A DNA stretch of 64,000 nucleotides, taken from positions 1,329,001 through 1,393,000 of the forward strand of contig NZ_CP041186.1 in NCBI RefSeq assembly GCF_006517175.1, given 5' to 3'. Made by a program: the position numbers and the translations under genes. The stretch is from Persicimonas caeni. GTDB lineage: Bacteria; Myxococcota_A; Bradymonadia; Bradymonadales; Bradymonadaceae. The notes below the pieces were generated by a model, which was given only the letters and a program-made list of their open reading frames with translations, did no database searches and was not told the DNA's origin. Positions 8,392-19,016 of the stretch are shown here, piece by piece. Every line of letters begins with the position of its first letter. The first letter of the stretch is position 1.

Positions 8392-9627
8392 TCAGTTGAA
8401 TACTGCGCCTTTGGGGATGACGACGACGCCGCCGTCAGAGACAGTAAAGCGCTGGCGATCCTTCTCCAGGTCGTAGCCGATGACGGTGTCCGGCGGGATG
8501 GCGACGCCTTTGTCGATCACCGCTCGGCGAATCTTGGCACGCCGGCCGATGTCGACACCGTCGAAGAGCACCGAATCCTCGATCCGCGAGTAGGAGTTCA
8601 CGCGTACGCGGGGAAACAGAATCGAGTTGCGGATGACACCACCGGAGACGATGGCGCCTTCGGCGACCATCGAGTTGATGGCCGTGCCCACCCGGTTGTG
8701 CGACGGGTCGTCGTGTACGAATTTGGCCGGCGCGTGGTGTTCGTAGCGCGTGCGGATGGGCCACTTCGGGTTGTAGAGGTCGAATTCGGGGTCGATGGCC
8801 ACGAGATCCATCGAAGATTGCCAATAGGCGTCGATCGTGCCGACGTCACGCCAGTAGCCGCGCTCACGCTCGGTCTGACCGCGCACGACGTTCTGCGAGA
8901 AGTCGTACACGAACACGTCGGAGACCTCATCGCGGACCATCTTGGTCACGATGCTCTTTCCGAAGTCGTGGACCGAATCTTCGTCGTGGGCGTCGCGACT
9001 CACCTCGTCGACCAACGCGCCGGTCTCGAAGATGTAGTTGCCCATCGACGCCAAGCAGCGGGTCGGATCGCCGGGCATCGGCCTGGGGTTTTCGGGCTTC
9101 TCCTCGAACCCGATGATCCGCCCCTCTTCATCCGACTCGATGATGCCAAATTGCCAGCCATCTTCGATTGGCACCGGAACCGCAGCCACGGTCAAGTCGC
9201 CGTTAGAGTCGCGGTGAAAGTCGACCATCTGGCGCACGTCCATCTTGTAGATGTGGTCGCCGCCAAAGACGCACACGTCGCGCGGCTCGGCATCCTCGAT
9301 CAAGTTGAGGTTCTGATAAATCGAGTCTGCGCTGCCGCGATACCAGTGCGGCCCGCGCCGCTGTTGGGCGGGCACCGCGTCGACGTAGTGGCCCACAAGC
9401 TCCGAGAGCCGCCAGCCACGCGAGATGTGGTTGATGAGGCTGTCGGCCTTGTACTGCGTCAAGACCTTGATCTGGTAGAAGCCGCTGTTGATGAAGTTCG
9501 ACAGCACGAAGTCGATGATCCGATAGCGCCCACCGAATGGCACGGCGGGCTTGGCGCGATCTTCGGTCAGCGGCATGAGCCTGCTACCCTGGCCGCCGGC
9601 TAGAATCATGACGAGTACGTCGTCCAT
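8392..9627 (-). CDS. glgC: Glucose-1-phosphate adenylyltransferase
   Basis: A 411-residue ADP-glucose pyrophosphorylase that makes ADP-glucose from glucose-1-phosphate and ATP, the committed step of bacterial glycogen synthesis. The nucleotide-binding signature [13 protein letters not shown] and following [10 protein letters not shown] are at residues 9-33; the GSADSIYQN motif and GDHIYKMD metal/sugar site follow at about 100 and 125. The C-terminal third has the hexapeptide left-handed beta-helix pattern ([12 protein letters not shown] and on). Length is normal for the family. A GGAAGGG-like ribosome site precedes ATG 9627. It is the first gene of a pair with the GH57 gene. Confidence 0.95.
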   Translation of the reverse strand: MDDVLVMILAGGQGSRLMPLTEDRAKPAVPFGGRYRIIDFVLSNFINSGFYQIKVLTQYKADSLINHISRGWRLSELVGHYVDAVPAQQRRGPHWYRGSADSIYQNLNLIEDAEPRDVCVFGGDHIYKMDVRQMVDFHRDSNGDLTVAAVPVPIEDGWQFGIIESDEEGRIIGFEEKPENPRPMPGDPTRCLASMGNYIFETGALVDEVSRDAHDEDSVHDFGKSIVTKMVRDEVSDVFVYDFSQNVVRGQTERERGYWRDVGTIDAYWQSSMDLVAIDPEFDLYNPKWPIRTRYEHHAPAKFVHDDPSHNRVGTAINSMVAEGAIVSGGVIRNSILFPRVRVNSYSRIEDSVLFDGVDIGRRAKIRRAVIDKGVAIPPDTVIGYDLEKDRQRFTVSDGGVVVIPKGAVFN

Positions 9628-9698
9628 TCTTACCCTTCCTGAGATTGATCGCCTTGCAGATTAGAAACGCCTGCTAGTCGTCTTCGCCTGAATTCAAC

Positions 9699-11306
9699 TC
9701 ACATCTGCGTCAGCAAATACGCGCCTGCGCCCAGAATTGCCAAGACGAGGAGCCCGATGAGCAAGATGGCGGCCTTGCCGACGGCCTGCTTGTCGGGCTG
9801 ATGGTTTTTAGGCACCTGCTCGACCGGCGGTGTCTGCTGCTGGGTGGGCTGGGGCTGTTGCGTGGGCGGCGGCTGTTGAGGCTGCTGATTCGGCCCGCGT
9901 CCGCTCGGGTTCGGTGGACTCTGCTGGCCGCCGGAGTTCATCAACGCGTCTCCCTGGCGGCCTTGGCCCTGCTGGGGCGAGCGCTGGTTCTGCTGCGGGC
10001 GCTGCCGTTTCTGTTGCGCCTGTTGCTTCTTTTTCTTCGGGTCGGGCTTGGGTCCCTTGATGGCCTGCATCGACTGGGTCGCTCGAGCGACGTCTTGAAG
10101 ACCTCCCTCTTGCCAGCTGTCCGAGTCACTGCCTGCGGGCGCGCCATGGGGAGGCTCGCCGCCTTCGAAACCGCCGGCGAAATCCTCGCCGCCAAAGCCA
10201 AGGTCCATCCAATCGCGCGGGTCTTCGCCCTCGCCGTCGTACTCGCCGCTCGCCTCGGAATCTTGGGCGATCTGGCCGTAGTGCTCGGCCATGAACAGGT
10301 CGAGATTGCCCATCTCCTCGAGGGACATGAGCTGATTGAGTTCGCGCTGGACCTCTTGGCCGGCAGCCACGTCGGCGGCGGTGGTCTTGTCGTCCTTCTT
10401 GTCGAGCACGCTCTCGACCAGCTGAGCGATGTCGAACGCCGAGACGACCATGCCGTGTGAGAACAAAAAGCCTGCCAGCGCCCGCCCCATCTCTTCGGCA
10501 CTCTGGTAGCGCGTCGCAGGGTCTTGGGTCAGCGAACGCGCCAAGATTTGCTGCAGATCCCTGGGGATCTCGCGGCCGTATTTGGACAGCGGCGGAATCT
10601 TGGCTTGCTGGACCTGCTTGAGCGTGTCGTAGTCGCTCTTGCCCAAAAAGAGTCGCCGCCCGGCGAGCATCTCCCACAGGACGATGCCCACGGCGAAGAT
10701 GTCGGTCCGCGCGTCGACGTCCTCTCCGTTGGCGGCCTCGGGTGACAGATACCCGAACTTGCCTTTGACCACGCCCGGATCGGTAATCTCGGCCTGGCTC
10801 TTGGCCTTGGCCAGACCGAAGTCGGTGATCTTGACCTCGCCCTCGCGGCTCATCAGCACGTTGGGCGGGCTGATGTCGCGGTGGACGATGCTCAAGTGGT
10901 TGTCTTGCTGGTCACGCTTCTGGTGCGCGTGAGCGAGCCCTTTGCACACCTCCAAGGCGATGTAGACGGCCTGCTCGACCGGCAAACGCTGCTTTCGCTC
11001 GCCCAGAAGCTGGATGATCTTTTTGAGGTTGGTGCCGTCGACGAACTCCATGACGATGAAGTAGGTGCCGTCGGCAATACCCAGATCGAAGACCTGGACG
11101 ATGTTGGTGTGGTTGAGGTGGAGGCTGACCTTCGCCTCGTCGAGGAACATGCGCACGAAGCGCTCGTTCTGGGTCAACGACGGCAGAACGCGCTTGATGG
11201 CGACCAACTTCTGGAAGCCCTGCAAGCTGGTGGAGTTGGCCTTGAAAACTTCGGCCATGCCACCGGCGTCGATACGTTCGATGACCTGATATCGCTGTTG
11301 GGCCAT
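9699..11306 (-). CDS. Membrane-anchored Hanks-type Ser/Thr protein kinase
   Basis: A 535-residue kinase with all catalytic features: Gly-loop DAGGMAEVF (13-21), ATP-binding Lys K38 (VAIKRV), catalytic loop HRDISPPN (D144) and DFG (D162), APE-like SPEA, so it should be active. The kinase domain ends near 300. Then follows a long linker that is acidic and then strongly Gln/Pro-rich (about 350-505), and a C-terminal hydrophobic helix (AAILLIGLLVLAILGAGAYL) only 2-3 residues from the end. This tail-anchored layout puts the kinase in the cytosol tethered to the membrane. It is read towards glgC with a 71-bp gap. Its targets are unknown. Confidence 0.9.
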   Translation of the reverse strand: MAQQRYQVIERIDAGGMAEVFKANSTSLQGFQKLVAIKRVLPSLTQNERFVRMFLDEAKVSLHLNHTNIVQVFDLGIADGTYFIVMEFVDGTNLKKIIQLLGERKQRLPVEQAVYIALEVCKGLAHAHQKRDQQDNHLSIVHRDISPPNVLMSREGEVKITDFGLAKAKSQAEITDPGVVKGKFGYLSPEAANGEDVDARTDIFAVGIVLWEMLAGRRLFLGKSDYDTLKQVQQAKIPPLSKYGREIPRDLQQILARSLTQDPATRYQSAEEMGRALAGFLFSHGMVVSAFDIAQLVESVLDKKDDKTTAADVAAGQEVQRELNQLMSLEEMGNLDLFMAEHYGQIAQDSEASGEYDGEGEDPRDWMDLGFGGEDFAGGFEGGEPPHGAPAGSDSDSWQEGGLQDVARATQSMQAIKGPKPDPKKKKQQAQQKRQRPQQNQRSPQQGQGRQGDALMNSGGQQSPPNPSGRGPNQQPQQPPPTQQPQPTQQQTPPVEQVPKNHQPDKQAVGKAAILLIGLLVLAILGAGAYLLTQM

Positions 11307-11378
11307 GGGGCGTCAGTTACCTGGTGTTGGTCGGCATGAAAGGTCCCAGCCAATATATGTCATCAGTGCAAGGCTGTC

Positions 11379-11493
11379 TATTTGAGCAGACAAACGACTA
11401 TTCAAGCAGACAAACTACAATTTGGGGGTCGTCCAATTCACCCAGGCGGGCCGATCGCACGCCCCTCAATTCGTTGTTTGTCCGCCATGATAG
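11379..11493. repeat. Imperfect palindromic repeat, family also at 51.3 kb
   Basis: The segment contains two direct copies of AGCAGACAAAC, then ATTTGGGGGTCGT, and ends with CCCTCAATTCGTTGTTTG, roughly the reverse complement of its left part. The same blocks (ATTTGAGGGTCGT, CCCTCAAATCGTTGTTTG) form the palindrome at 51277-51401. It occupies the 190 bp between the cyclase stop and the kinase start; nothing else was found there. Confidence 0.6.
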
Positions 11494-11496
11494 CTC

Positions 11497-13164
11497 TCAA
11501 TTCTCGTCGCGCGGCGGCGCGGTGCGCTGCGTATCCTCACGCTCGAAGCTGCCGGCGCCCTTCAGGCCGAGGATGCGGTAGATGTCGACGTGCTCCATCT
11601 TGCCTTTGAGCTTGGTCGGCGGCAACAATTCGTAGTCGACCATGTCGGCGACCTCGGCGAAGGTGTCCTCGCCGATAAGAATCTCGTCCGGGCCGGCCGC
11701 AGAGCAAAATCGGGCGGCGGTATTCACCACATCGCCCATCACCGTGTAGTTCATGCTCTTGGTCGAGCCCATATAACCGGCCACGACTTCGCCGGTGTTC
11801 AGACCGATGCCGATCTTGAAGGTCATCTCGCCGGCAGCCTCGCGCTCGGCGTTGTACTGCTCGAGCACCTGCTGCATCTCGATGACGCAACGCACGGCGC
11901 GCTCGGCGTCGTCCGGGTGGCCGATGGGCGCGCCCCAGATGGCCATGATCTCGTCGCCGATGAACTTGTCGAGGGTGCCCTCGTACTTGAAGATCACGTC
12001 GACCATCAGCTCGAAATACTCGTTGATGTTGTCGACGACTTCTTGGGGCGGCAACTGCTCGCTGACCGACGTGAAATTTCGGATATCGGCGAACATGACC
12101 GTGGCGTGACGAAGCTCGCCGCCCTTCTTGAGCTCGAGCCGGCCGCTGACGACCTCCTCGACAAGCTGGGGCGACAGGAGCCGGCGCATCTTCTCACGCA
12201 CGACGATCTCGGCCTCCATCTTCTTGAGCAGCCGGTGGTGCTGGACCATCGCGGCGGCCTGACGGGCAAAGCCGGTCAGAATCTGGAGGTCTTTCTCGGT
12301 AAACGCCCCGCTGGCGAGCTTCGAATCGAGGTGAATGACCCCGAGAATGCGCTTTTCATGGAGCAGCGGCACGCTCATCGTCGAGCGAATCTGCCCCAGG
12401 ATGATCGAGTGGCTGCCCGAAAAGCGCGAGTCGCTCATCGCGTCCGACGAGAGCACGGCCTGCTTCTCCTCGCATACCTCGTTGAGGATGGTCTGGCTGA
12501 TGCGCACGTCGTCGACGTCGCCGTCGTCTCCCTGGCGCGATTTGACGACCATGGGCACGAGGCTGTCGGACTCTTCGGGGCGCAGCAAAATCACGCCGCG
12601 GTCGGCCGGAAAGATCTCGAATGCCTTGTCGAGGATCTTTTGCAGCAGCACCTCGAGGTCCATCTCCACGCCGATCGACTGGCTGAGCTCGTGGGCGATG
12701 CGCAGCTTCTCGTAGTCGCGGCGCACCGTGGCGTCGTCGCGAATCGTCGATTCGGGCAAAAACCGGTCTTGAACCTGGTGGGCGAGCTTGCTGCGGATAT
12801 GAGTCTGCAGATCGTCGGAGTGGATGGTGACCCGACCACCGCGCGTCTCGGTAAACGAGTCGGTGTTGGGCTCCCGCTCCTCGTGATAGAACATGTCGGT
12901 CGAGCCGACAGTGATGCGATCACCATCGCTGAGGCGATGGCCGTCCTGGATCAGCGAACCGTTGACGTAGGTGCCGTTTCGACTACCACCGTCCTGAACG
13001 GCAAAGCCGCCGTCGGGCAGGGCCACGACCTCGGCGTGCTGCTTCGAGACCACTCGGTCCAAGATTTGAATGGCTTGGTCCGGGTGGCGCCCAATAGAGG
13101 TTCGCTTCCCCAATTGGTGTTCGTGGAGAACACCACGCGCATCTCGGTATGACAGCTTCGCCAT
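11497..13164 (-). CDS. FHA-GAF-class III adenylate cyclase
   Basis: A 555-residue signalling protein. An N-terminal FHA domain (about 20-95; TSIGRHPD, SKQHAEV, GSRNGTYVN) binds phosphothreonine. A GAF domain (about 165-315) follows a helical linker. The C-terminal class III cyclase domain (about 345-520) has both metal-binding Asp residues, D360 in FADIRNFT and D404 in GDEIMAIWG, and the transition-state region NYTVMGDVVNTAAR. The Lys of DKFIGDE suggests adenine specificity, so cAMP is the likely product. FHA plus a neighbouring Ser/Thr kinase implies that phosphorylation controls the cyclase. It has no membrane segment. The gene reads towards the kinase gene with 190 bp between. Confidence 0.9.
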   Translation of the reverse strand: MAKLSYRDARGVLHEHQLGKRTSIGRHPDQAIQILDRVVSKQHAEVVALPDGGFAVQDGGSRNGTYVNGSLIQDGHRLSDGDRITVGSTDMFYHEEREPNTDSFTETRGGRVTIHSDDLQTHIRSKLAHQVQDRFLPESTIRDDATVRRDYEKLRIAHELSQSIGVEMDLEVLLQKILDKAFEIFPADRGVILLRPEESDSLVPMVVKSRQGDDGDVDDVRISQTILNEVCEEKQAVLSSDAMSDSRFSGSHSIILGQIRSTMSVPLLHEKRILGVIHLDSKLASGAFTEKDLQILTGFARQAAAMVQHHRLLKKMEAEIVVREKMRRLLSPQLVEEVVSGRLELKKGGELRHATVMFADIRNFTSVSEQLPPQEVVDNINEYFELMVDVIFKYEGTLDKFIGDEIMAIWGAPIGHPDDAERAVRCVIEMQQVLEQYNAEREAAGEMTFKIGIGLNTGEVVAGYMGSTKSMNYTVMGDVVNTAARFCSAAGPDEILIGEDTFAEVADMVDYELLPPTKLKGKMEHVDIYRILGLKGAGSFEREDTQRTAPPRDEN

Positions 13165-13353
13165 GAATGGAGAACAAGAGAACGGAAAATCCTAAAAAAT
13201 TGCGCTGCGTGGCACTCACAGAGTTCTATCGAACTTTCTCAACAACTTCAATGCTGCAATGGAGAAGCAGAGGGTGACGTATGGGAATGAATCTGCGTAA
13301 TATCGCCGTTGGAGCAACACGCCTGACCACAAGCATCGCCACCCGATCCACTT

Positions 13354-14691
<1,338 letters not shown>

Positions 14692-14726
14692 GCGCCAACC
14701 TCTGAAGGCGCGCACTCCCTCGACAT

Positions 14727-14945
14727 CTTCCTCTCCGCCCGAGGCGCAGCCGAGGGATGGAGAGGACCGAGGAGAGGCCTCCCTTTCCACGCAGCGTAGC
14801 GGAGTGGAGAGGGACCGAGGGAGAGGCCTCTTCTTTTGCATCTTTTCTCTTTTCGCACGCCTACCTTCCTCCTCCTCGATCCTCCTCCACTTCGCTTCGC
14901 TCGCGGAGGAGGGGTCCCCTCCTCGGTCCTCCCCACTTTATGACT
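14727..14945. repeat. Dispersed GGAGAGGACCGAGG hairpin repeat, several units
   Basis: About four units of a repeat built from CCTCTCC, a purine-rich core with AGCGAAGCG or variants, GGAGAGG, and ACCGAGGAGAGG. The first two units read forwards (14727-14835), the next two are inverted (from about 14868). The family recurs at 22551, 30279 and 35161. Together with the promoter elements downstream it fills the 577 bp between the regulator gene and gspC; no open frame there has coding character. Confidence 0.8.
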
Positions 14946-14994
14946 GCAAAGCGGGGAGGAAGATGTCGGATTGTCGGCCGGTTTCCAGGCGCGT

Positions 14995-15047
14995 TGACAT
15001 TTTGTCACTCGATCCCCTCCCAATCCTGCCCGATTGACAAAATGTCA
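14995..15047 (+). promoter_or_regulatory. Paired inverted activator-binding sites upstream of gspC
   Basis: TGACATTTTGTCA (14995-15007) and TGACAAAATGTCA (15035-15047) are exact reverse complements, each itself near-palindromic, with centres 40 bp apart (about four helix turns). They lie about 90-140 bp upstream of the expected transcription start, where enhancer-binding proteins usually act. The neighbouring NtrC-type regulator is the natural candidate ligand; this is an inference. Confidence 0.7.
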
Positions 15048-15110
15048 CAAACCTATGCTAAACCCGCTGCCCCACCTGCCCGTAGCGCCGCCCAGACGGC
15101 CTTTCGAGGT

Positions 15111-15126
15111 TGGCACGGCTCTTGCT
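15111..15126 (+). promoter_or_regulatory. Sigma-54 (-24/-12) promoter of the type II secretion operon
   Basis: TGGCACGGCTCTTGCT matches the sigma-54 consensus TGGCAC-N5-TTGCA/T with no mismatch, with GG and GC separated by 10 bp. A start point near 15137 would give a leader of about 130 nt before gspC. Confidence 0.85.
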
Positions 15127-15268
15127 CTAACTAGTAGTCGACCGTCCCGTGCTCCCGCGAGGGTGGGTTTGGAATGAACCTCTGGCAGGTGCTGTTTGCC
15201 GCAGTGACTCACTCCCGTTCGTCGTACGGACGTCTTGGACACTCTAGCCATCGAGCGTTTGGCTGATT

Positions 15269-16294
15269 ATGGAGAACTTTCTTCGAAAATACGGTTGGAC
15301 CGTCGCCCTGGCCCTGATCGCCATCGGTGCGTTCTTGCTGGCGCTGATGACCAACAACATCGTAGCCAGCCAACTGGCGCCGCTGACGGTGCCCAAGCTG
15401 CCCGACATGAGCGCCAAGCAGGCCGACGAGCCCGCCAAGCGCCAGCCCACGCGGCGTCGCGGCCAGAACTGGGACCGCACGATCGCGTCGCTGTGCCTGT
15501 TCGGTTGCCCCGACACCACGCCCAAGGACGAATGCGAAGGCGGCTGCCCCGACGGCCAAGAATGCCAGGCCGGTCAATGCGTGCCCGCCGAGGATCAGCC
15601 GCCGGTCGACTCGGACGTGCCTGTCTTGAGCGACCTCAACATGAAGTTGATGGGCGCGATGGTCGCCGACAATCCCGAATACTCGATGGCGCTCATCCGC
15701 GACGACAACTCCAGCGAAACGCTGGTGCTCAGCCCCGGTGACCTCGTCACCAACGGCGCCGAACTCGTCGAGATTCGCCGCGACCGGGTCATCCTCAAGC
15801 GCAACGGCCGCCTCGAGTATATCCGCATGGACAAGACCATCGGCGGCGACCCGAGCGCCACGACCGCGTCCACGCTCGACCGCACGCCGCGTCCCACCCC
15901 GATCAAGCAGCCGCCTCGCACCCGGCGCGCCTCGACGCGCGGCTCGGCGGGCGACTCGATCAAATCGGTGGGCCGCGACAAATTCGAGGTCGACCGCAAC
16001 GCCATCAACAAACAGATCGAAGACAAACAGGACCTGGCTCGCCAGGGCCGCGTGGTGCCCAACTACAAAAACGGCAAGCGCGACGGGCTCAAGCTCGTCG
16101 GCATCAGCCCCAACAGTGTGTATTCGAAGCTGGGCATCCAGAGTGGCGACGTGATCCACTCGGTCAACGGAAAAGAGATCAACACCTCGCAAGAGGCCAT
16201 GGAGCTGTTCGAGCGCATGCGCGACTCCGGTGACGTCACCGTCGAGATCGAGCGCCGCGGCCAGAAGCGAAAGCTGAATTACAATATCCGATGA
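15269..16294 (+). CDS. gspC: Type II secretion inner-membrane protein GspC
   Basis: A 341-residue GspC, which links the secretin to the inner-membrane platform. One N-terminal membrane helix (about 9-30) is followed by a periplasmic linker, the HR-like region with the pattern VLSDLNMKLMGAMVAD and LSPGDLVTNGAELVEI (about 118-190), a basic Thr/Arg-rich linker, and a C-terminal PDZ domain (about 255-341: NSVYSKLGIQSGDVIHSVNG). The linker between residues 70 and 105 has six Cys in 29 residues (C76, C80, C89, C93, C99, C104), not usual for GspC. It is the first gene after the sigma-54 promoter. The Shine-Dalgarno is poor. Confidence 0.9.
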   Translation: MENFLRKYGWTVALALIAIGAFLLALMTNNIVASQLAPLTVPKLPDMSAKQADEPAKRQPTRRRGQNWDRTIASLCLFGCPDTTPKDECEGGCPDGQECQAGQCVPAEDQPPVDSDVPVLSDLNMKLMGAMVADNPEYSMALIRDDNSSETLVLSPGDLVTNGAELVEIRRDRVILKRNGRLEYIRMDKTIGGDPSATTASTLDRTPRPTPIKQPPRTRRASTRGSAGDSIKSVGRDKFEVDRNAINKQIEDKQDLARQGRVVPNYKNGKRDGLKLVGISPNSVYSKLGIQSGDVIHSVNGKEINTSQEAMELFERMRDSGDVTVEIERRGQKRKLNYNIR

Positions 16295-16385
16295 GTACGA
16301 CGCCCCCTTCGAGCGCCCCACATCGGGGCTCTGGACGGGCGTCGGTTCAATAAGACGTTTTTACCGAATCTACGAGAAGTAGTTG

Positions 16386-18983
16386 ATGATTTCGATGCGA
16401 CGACGATTCCAGCGAACCTTTCTGGCTGTTTCGATCCTCGTGGGGCTGGCCGTACCGTCTGTGGCCGCCGCGCAGGACGTCCAGGGCAAAAAGCCGGGCG
16501 TGATCCAACGCGGCGGCGATCAAGCCGACGAAGAGCAGGACCAAGAGGACAACCAGGCGCAACAGCAACGCAACCGACGTCAAAACCAGGGCCAGCAACA
16601 GAAGCCCCAGGGGCAGGTGATCACCCCGCAGAACGTCGACCCCAACGAGCAGTACAACCTGCCGCCGAACTTCGACCCGAATTATCGGCCCAAGCGCACC
16701 CCGCGAAGCACCAAGGTGACGCTCGACTTTCGGCAGGCCCAGCTCGAAGAGGTCGTCAAATTCTTCGCGGCGGCGATGAACAAGAACTTCATCATCTCCG
16801 ACAGCCTGCAGGCCAACAAGACGATCACGATCATCTCGCCCGAAGAGGTGACCCTGGCGCAGGCCTACCGCGCGTTCGTGGCCGCCCTCGAGATGAACGG
16901 GCTGACGATCGTGCCGTTCGGTCAGTTCTCCAAGATCGTGCAGGCCAAAGAGGCGATCAGCTCGTCCATCGAGACCTACAGCGGCGACGAGCGCCTGCCC
17001 GGCGTGCCCCGCATGGTCACCGCCATCGTGCCGGTGGAGAACACGCCGCCCGATGAGATGGAGCAGATCATCGGCAAGTTCGCCAGCCAGTTCGCCACGA
17101 TCATCCCGTACGGCAGCAGCCTGATCATCACCGAGAACGCCTCGAACCTCGACCGGCTGCGCAAGCTCATCAAGCAGCTCGACCAGGACGAGGCTGTCCA
17201 GCAGGTCTACGTCTACGAGGTGCAATACGCCGAGGCCACCGATGTCCAGCAGAAGCTCATGGAGATCTTCGAGGCCGAACAAGGCAACCAGCAGACCAAC
17301 CGCCGCACGCGGCGCCGCAACACCAAGGCGCAGCAAGCGGCCACTGACGGCGGCGAAGGCGACCTCAACGTCCAGATCTCGCAGATCTTGGCCGACGAGC
17401 GCACCAACAAGCTCATCATCGTGGCCAACCCGCGCGACTTCGAAAAGATCCGCGAGATGATTGAGATTTTGGACGTGCCCACCGCCGTGGGCGGCCAGGT
17501 GCACGTGAAGTTCTTGGAGTACGCCGACGCCGAGGAGATCTCGTCGACCCTGTCGAACCTGACCTCCGGCCAGAACCAGCAGCAACGCCAGCGCACCGCC
17601 CGAGCTCGTGCTCGCGGCGGTGAGGGCGTCGCCGGCCAGGTCGCCGCGCTCCTCGAGGGCGAGGTCCAGATCACCGCCTACAAGCCGAACAACGCGCTGG
17701 TCGTGACCGCTTCGCCCAAAGACTACGTGGCCCTCGAGACGGTCATCGACCTCCTCGATCGGCCCCGCAAGCAGGTCTACGTCGAGGCGGTCATCCTCGA
17801 GATCGCCATGGACAACGACATGCAGTACGGCATGGGCGTGACCGCGGTCAGCGGCCAGGACTACGACGGCATCATCCCCGACTCCGCCCAGGAGAGCGGC
17901 CTCATCGAGGACACCCAGGGCGGCATCATCGGCCAGTCGAACTTCCAGGGGCTCACCTCTCTGTTCGGCGGCGGCCTCGCCGGCTCCATCGGCCTCATCG
18001 GTCCGATTGCTACGATTCCGGGCACGGAAATTTCACTGCCGGCCTTCGCGTTGACGCTGCAAGCTTCGCAGACTGACCGTTCTGTGAATCTGCTGTCGGC
18101 TCCGGCCGTGATGACCATGGACAACGAAGAGGCCGAGATCGTGGTGGCCGACCGGGTGCCGTTTGTGCGCGGTCTGGCCAGCGGCGCCGGCGGCCTGGGC
18201 GGCCTCGGCGCGCTCAGCGGCCTGGCCAGCCAAGCCGGTGGGCAAAACGCCGCCGCCGGACTCGGCGGCCTCGGCGCGCTCGGCGGCCTGGGCGGGCTCA
18301 TCTCGCCCATCGAGTACGAGGACGTCGGCATCACGCTTCGCATCCTCCCCCAGATCAACGAGAGCAACTTCGTTCGCCTCGAGATCGACCAAGAGGTCAG
18401 CGACATCAAAGGGGCGAGCAACCTGGGAAGTGAAATCCCCACTCGCACCAAGCGCACCACCAAGACGGTCGTGCTGGTCGAGGACCAGTCGACCATCGTC
18501 ATCGGCGGTCTGATGAAGGAGCGCGAGTCGAAGACGGTCACCAAGATTCCGTTCCTGGGCGATATCCCGGTCATCGGCTTTCTGTTCCGCAACACCGGCA
18601 CCACCAAGACCAAGCAGAACCTGGTGCTGATGCTCACGCCCTACATCATCGAGAGCGAGGCGGACGTCCGAAAGATCTACGAGCGCAAGATGGAAGAGCG
18701 CCGCGAACTGGCCAAGCTCTTCAAAATCCAGCGCAAAGAGTACACCGCGGCGGTCAACTACCAGAAGACCAGCGGCCTCATCGAGCGGATGCGCAATCAG
18801 CTCTCCGCAGCCGAGCGCAAGGCCAAGGCGCGCCAAGAGGCGCTCGAGGCCTTCGAGAACAAGGGCCCGCGCTACCAGATTCTGGGCGAGGAGCCCCAGC
18901 CCCAGCCCGAGCAGCAAGAGCAGCCGGGAGAACAAGAGCAAGAAGCACCCGCGCAGCCGCAAGGCGAGCCGGAACAGCAGTAA
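16386..18983 (+). CDS. gspD: Type II secretion secretin GspD
   Basis: An 865-residue outer-membrane secretin. A signal peptide (ending AAAQ) is followed by a Gln-rich linker (about 30-95), the N0 domain (KVTLDFRQAQLEEVVKFFA, about 112 on), N1-N3 repeats (VTAIVPVENTPPDEMEQII; VYEVQYAEATDVQQ; VKFLEYADAEEIS) and the secretin core from about 465 (RKQVYVEAVILEIA) to about 755 (LVLMLTPYII). A Gly/Leu-rich insertion (about 597-640) lies in the core near the gate region. The C-terminal 100 residues are charged then Pro/Gln/Glu-rich and may be the pilotin-binding part. ATG 16386 is preferred over a TTG one codon upstream. Confidence 0.95.
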   Translation: MISMRRRFQRTFLAVSILVGLAVPSVAAAQDVQGKKPGVIQRGGDQADEEQDQEDNQAQQQRNRRQNQGQQQKPQGQVITPQNVDPNEQYNLPPNFDPNYRPKRTPRSTKVTLDFRQAQLEEVVKFFAAAMNKNFIISDSLQANKTITIISPEEVTLAQAYRAFVAALEMNGLTIVPFGQFSKIVQAKEAISSSIETYSGDERLPGVPRMVTAIVPVENTPPDEMEQIIGKFASQFATIIPYGSSLIITENASNLDRLRKLIKQLDQDEAVQQVYVYEVQYAEATDVQQKLMEIFEAEQGNQQTNRRTRRRNTKAQQAATDGGEGDLNVQISQILADERTNKLIIVANPRDFEKIREMIEILDVPTAVGGQVHVKFLEYADAEEISSTLSNLTSGQNQQQRQRTARARARGGEGVAGQVAALLEGEVQITAYKPNNALVVTASPKDYVALETVIDLLDRPRKQVYVEAVILEIAMDNDMQYGMGVTAVSGQDYDGIIPDSAQESGLIEDTQGGIIGQSNFQGLTSLFGGGLAGSIGLIGPIATIPGTEISLPAFALTLQASQTDRSVNLLSAPAVMTMDNEEAEIVVADRVPFVRGLASGAGGLGGLGALSGLASQAGGQNAAAGLGGLGALGGLGGLISPIEYEDVGITLRILPQINESNFVRLEIDQEVSDIKGASNLGSEIPTRTKRTTKTVVLVEDQSTIVIGGLMKERESKTVTKIPFLGDIPVIGFLFRNTGTTKTKQNLVLMLTPYIIESEADVRKIYERKMEERRELAKLFKIQRKEYTAAVNYQKTSGLIERMRNQLSAAERKAKARQEALEAFENKGPRYQILGEEPQPQPEQQEQPGEQEQEAPAQPQGEPEQQ

Positions 18984-19016
18984 CAACGACACACTCGACT
19001 TCGAGCGAGCAGGCAT

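Noticed and set aside
14692-15268. Small genes in the leader region of gspC
   Set aside because: The open frames run through the repeat units and promoter elements and lack ribosome sites.
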